This document shows positions 5,104 to 6,742 of a stretch of 6,742 bases of DNA, piece after piece. The stretch spans positions 1 to 6,742 of the forward strand of contig QHQU01000076.1 in the NCBI GenBank assembly GCA_003219925.1, in the 5' to 3' direction. Position numbers and translations under genes: made by a program. Each line of letters opens with the position of its first letter. The stretch's first letter is position 1. The stretch comes from Verrucomicrobiota bacterium. GTDB lineage: Bacteria > Verrucomicrobiota > Verrucomicrobiia > Chthoniobacterales > UBA10450. The notes under the pieces were generated by a model, which searched no databases, was not told the origin of the DNA, and saw nothing but the letters and a program-made list of their open reading frames with translations.

Positions 5104-6531
5104 TTAAGGGTTGGCAACTAACTGTGGTGCAGGTTTGCTGAGGGCGACTTGGTCGCTCACTTTCTGGATAGTCGCAGTAAGGGCTTCGATTTGCTTCTGC
5201 TGCTGTGCAAGTTTCAATTCAAAGTAGGCTCGTTGCTCTTCAACCCTGCGGTGCTCTTTCAGGAACTCGTTGAGCAACATCGCATTCACTGCGTCGTAGC
5301 GGACCGTCATGACTTTTCCGTCCTCGCCACGCACTACGAGATCAGGATTAATCTTCTCTACTTCCTCAGCAATTAGGCCAAACTGCGGAATCTTGTCGGG
5401 ATCCAGCTCTTCTTTGTATTGGAATGTAACGGGCTTGAGCTTGAGCACCGCTTCGCTGGCTTTGTCCATTGGCTTGATTCCTTGCTTAAAGCGCGCGGAG
5501 GAGGTGGCGACGCCAAGCTTGCCATTGGAGGCAACTACTACCGTGCTGCCACTGACTGTGGTGCCAAAGATACCGGCAATGGAGGTGGCCTTCTGCGTCC
5601 CCTGTTTGCCAATGCGGATGGTGTTGGCGTCGCTGGCATTACCTACCACGTTTGCGCCAATAATGATGTTGTTGCTGCCAGTAGTCACGTTCGCGCCGGC
5701 ATGGCTGCCGATGCCGACGTTGCTGCTGCCGCTGCTATTGCCGTTCAGGGCTTGGAATCCCTGCGCGGAATTGTCGTGACCGGTGGTGTTGCCTTGAAGG
5801 GCGAAGGCGCCGATCGCGGCGTTGTTACTGCCCGTGTTGTTCAAAAGCGCATTTCCTCCCGTGGCCGCATTGTTGGAACCAGTCTGGTTGAAAAAGAGCG
5901 CGTTGATTCCGGTAGCGGTATTGCCGTTGCCCGTCGTGTTACTGTCGAGCGCCGCCAGCCCAACGGCGACGTTAGAGCTTCCGCTGGTGTTGTTTTCCAT
6001 GTTACCACCGAGTGCGGTGTTGAATCTGCCGTCAATGTTCGCGGAAAGAGAAAACGCCCCAAAGGCTGTGTTCAGGATGCCGACGGTATTGTTGAGGAGT
6101 GCATTGAGGCCAGTCGCGGTATTATCGTGGCCGGAGGTGTTGCTGAGGAGGGCGTTGGCACCAATGGCAGTGTTGTCGTTACCCAGATTGCGGGTCAGCG
6201 TCTCATAACCGACTGCGGTGTTCAGATTACCGCTTTTATTGCTACTAAGCGCTGCAACCCCCACTGCCGTATTCTCCATGCCAGTGGTATCAGCAAAGAG
6301 AGCGTCAAACCCGATCGCGGTGTTGTCGATTCCGCTGGTGAGACTGAAGAGAGCATTTGTTCCCTCAGCGGTATTCTCGCCCGGATACCCTCCGTCCGGC
6401 GGCGGGTTAACGGCGCTAGCTTTCGCGACAGCAAAAAGGGTTAGGCACCCAATCATCATAATTAGTAAGGCGCGCTCCTCGTTTCTTCCTGATATCGATG
6501 TCTTTTTTCGCTGAGTTGGTGGATAGATCAT
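5104..6531 (-). CDS. Exported fibre-like protein: NTAxG repeats plus peptidase S74 chaperone domain
   Basis: This 475-aa protein starts at the ATG at 6531, which has a perfect AGGAGG 5 nt upstream (6537-6542); the frame could also start at a TTG at 6570. A basic N-region of about 20 residues is followed by a hydrophobic stretch (21-36) and AKASA, with likely Sec cleavage after Ala40. Residues 53-308 hold about fifteen repeats of 16-17 residues with consensus NTAxGxxALxxNTxGxx, expected to form a beta-structured trimeric stalk. Residues 344 to about 415 match the S74 (endosialidase-type) intramolecular chaperone: SSARFKQGIKPM, LKLKPVTFQYK, FGLIAEEV, then YDAVNAMLLNEFL. That domain usually directs trimer assembly and cuts itself off through a Ser-Lys pair, here Ser344 and Lys349. 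Residues 415-465 look like a coiled coil. In phages this domain ends tail fibres, but the signal peptide and the absence of phage neighbours point to a cell-surface or secreted protein. No outer-membrane anchor is seen. Confidence 0.9.
   Translation of the reverse strand: MIYPPTQRKKTSISGRNEERALLIMMIGCLTLFAVAKASAVNPPPDGGYPGENTAEGTNALFSLTSGIDNTAIGFDALFADTTGMENTAVGVAALSSNKSGNLNTAVGYETLTRNLGNDNTAIGANALLSNTSGHDNTATGLNALLNNTVGILNTAFGAFSLSANIDGRFNTALGGNMENNTSGSSNVAVGLAALDSNTTGNGNTATGINALFFNQTGSNNAATGGNALLNNTGSNNAAIGAFALQGNTTGHDNSAQGFQALNGNSSGSSNVGIGSHAGANVTTGSNNIIIGANVVGNASDANTIRIGKQGTQKATSIAGIFGTTVSGSTVVVASNGKLGVATSSARFKQGIKPMDKASEAVLKLKPVTFQYKEELDPDKIPQFGLIAEEVEKINPDLVVRGEDGKVMTVRYDAVNAMLLNEFLKEHRRVEEQRAYFELKLAQQQKQIEALTATIQKVSDQVALSKPAPQLVANP
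5608..6375 (-). repeat. Coding tandem repeat array, about 51-bp unit (17 residues)
   Basis: This array encodes residues 53-308 of the S74-domain protein. Repeats 1-14 (5671-6375) have a conserved Asn-Thr-Ala-x-Gly start and a Thr/Ser-Gly near the end. Units 4, 8 and 11 are 16 residues long and the others 17. The fifteenth (NIIIGANVVGNASDAN, running into TIRIG) is degenerate and caps the array. DNA copies have diverged, so the array looks old rather than recently expanded. Its biased codons create long open frames on the opposite strand that are not genes. Confidence 0.88.
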
Positions 6532-6742
6532 GGTTTCCTCCTGAGAGTTTTTTGTTTGCTCGGCTTGCAAACCCGAAGCAGGTCAGGCGCTCCCGGGAAC
6601 AAGAACGTCCCGGCCCGATTCAGGCCGCTAATTAATTTCCGCCATCGTGGACAAATCTGCAGACATTTGTCCAGCAAATACCGTCTTTCTCCCGTGAGTT
6701 GATCGGGTCTTAAAGATCTTCGGGCGCTCTGCGGCGAAGGAC
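6532..6742. other. Upstream region of the S74-protein gene, no gene seen
   Basis: This 211-nt stretch reaches the window edge. It holds the AGGAGG site (6537-6542), an inverted repeat at 6648-6673 and a small GC-rich dyad (CGGCC 6611-6615 with GGCCG 6623-6627). An AT-rich ATTAATT around 6631-6637 could be part of a minus-strand -10 region, but no convincing -35 sits at the right distance. No plus-strand start codon leads into a long frame at the right edge. Confidence 0.5.
6648..6673. promoter_or_regulatory. Operator-like perfect inverted repeat upstream of the S74-protein gene
   Basis: TGGACAAAT (6648-6656) and ATTTGTCCA (6665-6673) are perfect 9-bp inverted arms around an 8-nt spacer (CTGCAGAC). 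The right part contains GACATTTGTC (6662-6671), which fits the ACA-NN-TGT core bound by BlaI/MecI/CopY-type repressors. The left part carries only a half match. The site is 117-142 nt upstream of the S74-protein ATG, beside an AT-rich possible -10. It could control that gene or one beyond the right edge. A hairpin in RNA is also possible. Confidence 0.45.

Noticed and set aside
5419..6444. A 341-codon open frame on the plus strand opposite the fibre gene, and other long open frames in the same stretch
   Set aside because: It is the complement of the repetitive NTAxG coding region. Repeated codons rarely give stops on the other strand. It has no ribosome binding site and no recognisable domain, while the minus-strand frame has a clear AGGAGG, signal peptide and S74 domain.
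6436..6462. Possible lipoprotein box around Cys29 (MIGC) in the fibre protein
   Set aside because: The Cys is in the middle of the hydrophobic stretch, with more hydrophobic residues after it, and a normal AKASA cleavage site follows. A Sec/SPI signal is the better reading.
5104..6531. Prophage or tail-fibre remnant
   Set aside because: The protein has a Sec signal peptide, which phage tail fibres lack, and no phage structural, integrase or lysis genes are in the window.
6532..6570. Upstream TTG start at 6570 for the fibre gene
   Set aside because: It would add 13 polar residues before an already long signal-peptide N-region. The ATG at 6531 has a perfect AGGAGG 5 nt away.
6528..6742. Minus-strand frame open from the window edge to a TGA overlapping the fibre gene's ATG
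   Set aside because: It has about 70 codons without a stop, but the translation shows no recognisable motif. It would place a palindrome and a GC-rich dyad inside coding sequence. Chance openness is more likely, although an upstream gene end cannot be fully excluded without flanking sequence.

Overview
The window is about 6.7 kb of bacterial chromosome with moderate GC. The gene set fits a Gram-negative, probably soil or freshwater member of the Verrucomicrobiota (Chthoniobacterales-like). That placement is an inference from three things: the S1 tail, a secreted NTAxG-repeat protein ending in a peptidase S74 chaperone domain, and a stand-alone debranching enzyme coupled to a GT4 glycosyltransferase. 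No sequence search was possible. No phage, IS element, CRISPR, tRNA or rRNA is visible.

Layout, left to right. (1) 2-469 (+) is the 3' end of rpsA (ribosomal protein S1). (2) Convergent to it, 548-937 (-) encodes a small exported Ser/Thr/Pro-rich protein of unknown function. (3) A 357-nt divergent intergenic region (938-1294) holds a clear hairpin and weak promoter candidates. (4) A probable operon on the + strand has an amylo-alpha-1,6-glucosidase-type debranching enzyme (1295-3505), a GT4 glycosyltransferase overlapping it by 4 nt (3502-4545), and, after a 40-nt gap, an unrecognised basic 140-aa protein (4586-5008). (5) A 31-nt dyad lies between the convergent ends of that operon and the next gene. 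(6) 5104-6531 (-) encodes a 475-aa exported fibre-like protein: signal peptide, about fifteen 17-residue NTAxG repeats, an S74 intramolecular chaperone domain and a C-terminal coiled coil. (7) Its upstream region (6532-6742) has a perfect 9-bp inverted repeat that resembles a repressor operator.

The debranching enzyme and the glycosyltransferase are probably made together by translational coupling and act on alpha-glucans or a related glucoside; the exact substrate and product cannot be read from the sequence. The two minus-strand genes are both exported proteins and look like independent units. No single new multi-gene system is evident. The most unusual items are the S74 fibre protein with its altered cleavage motif, the operator-like palindrome upstream of it, and the unknown third gene of the carbohydrate operon.
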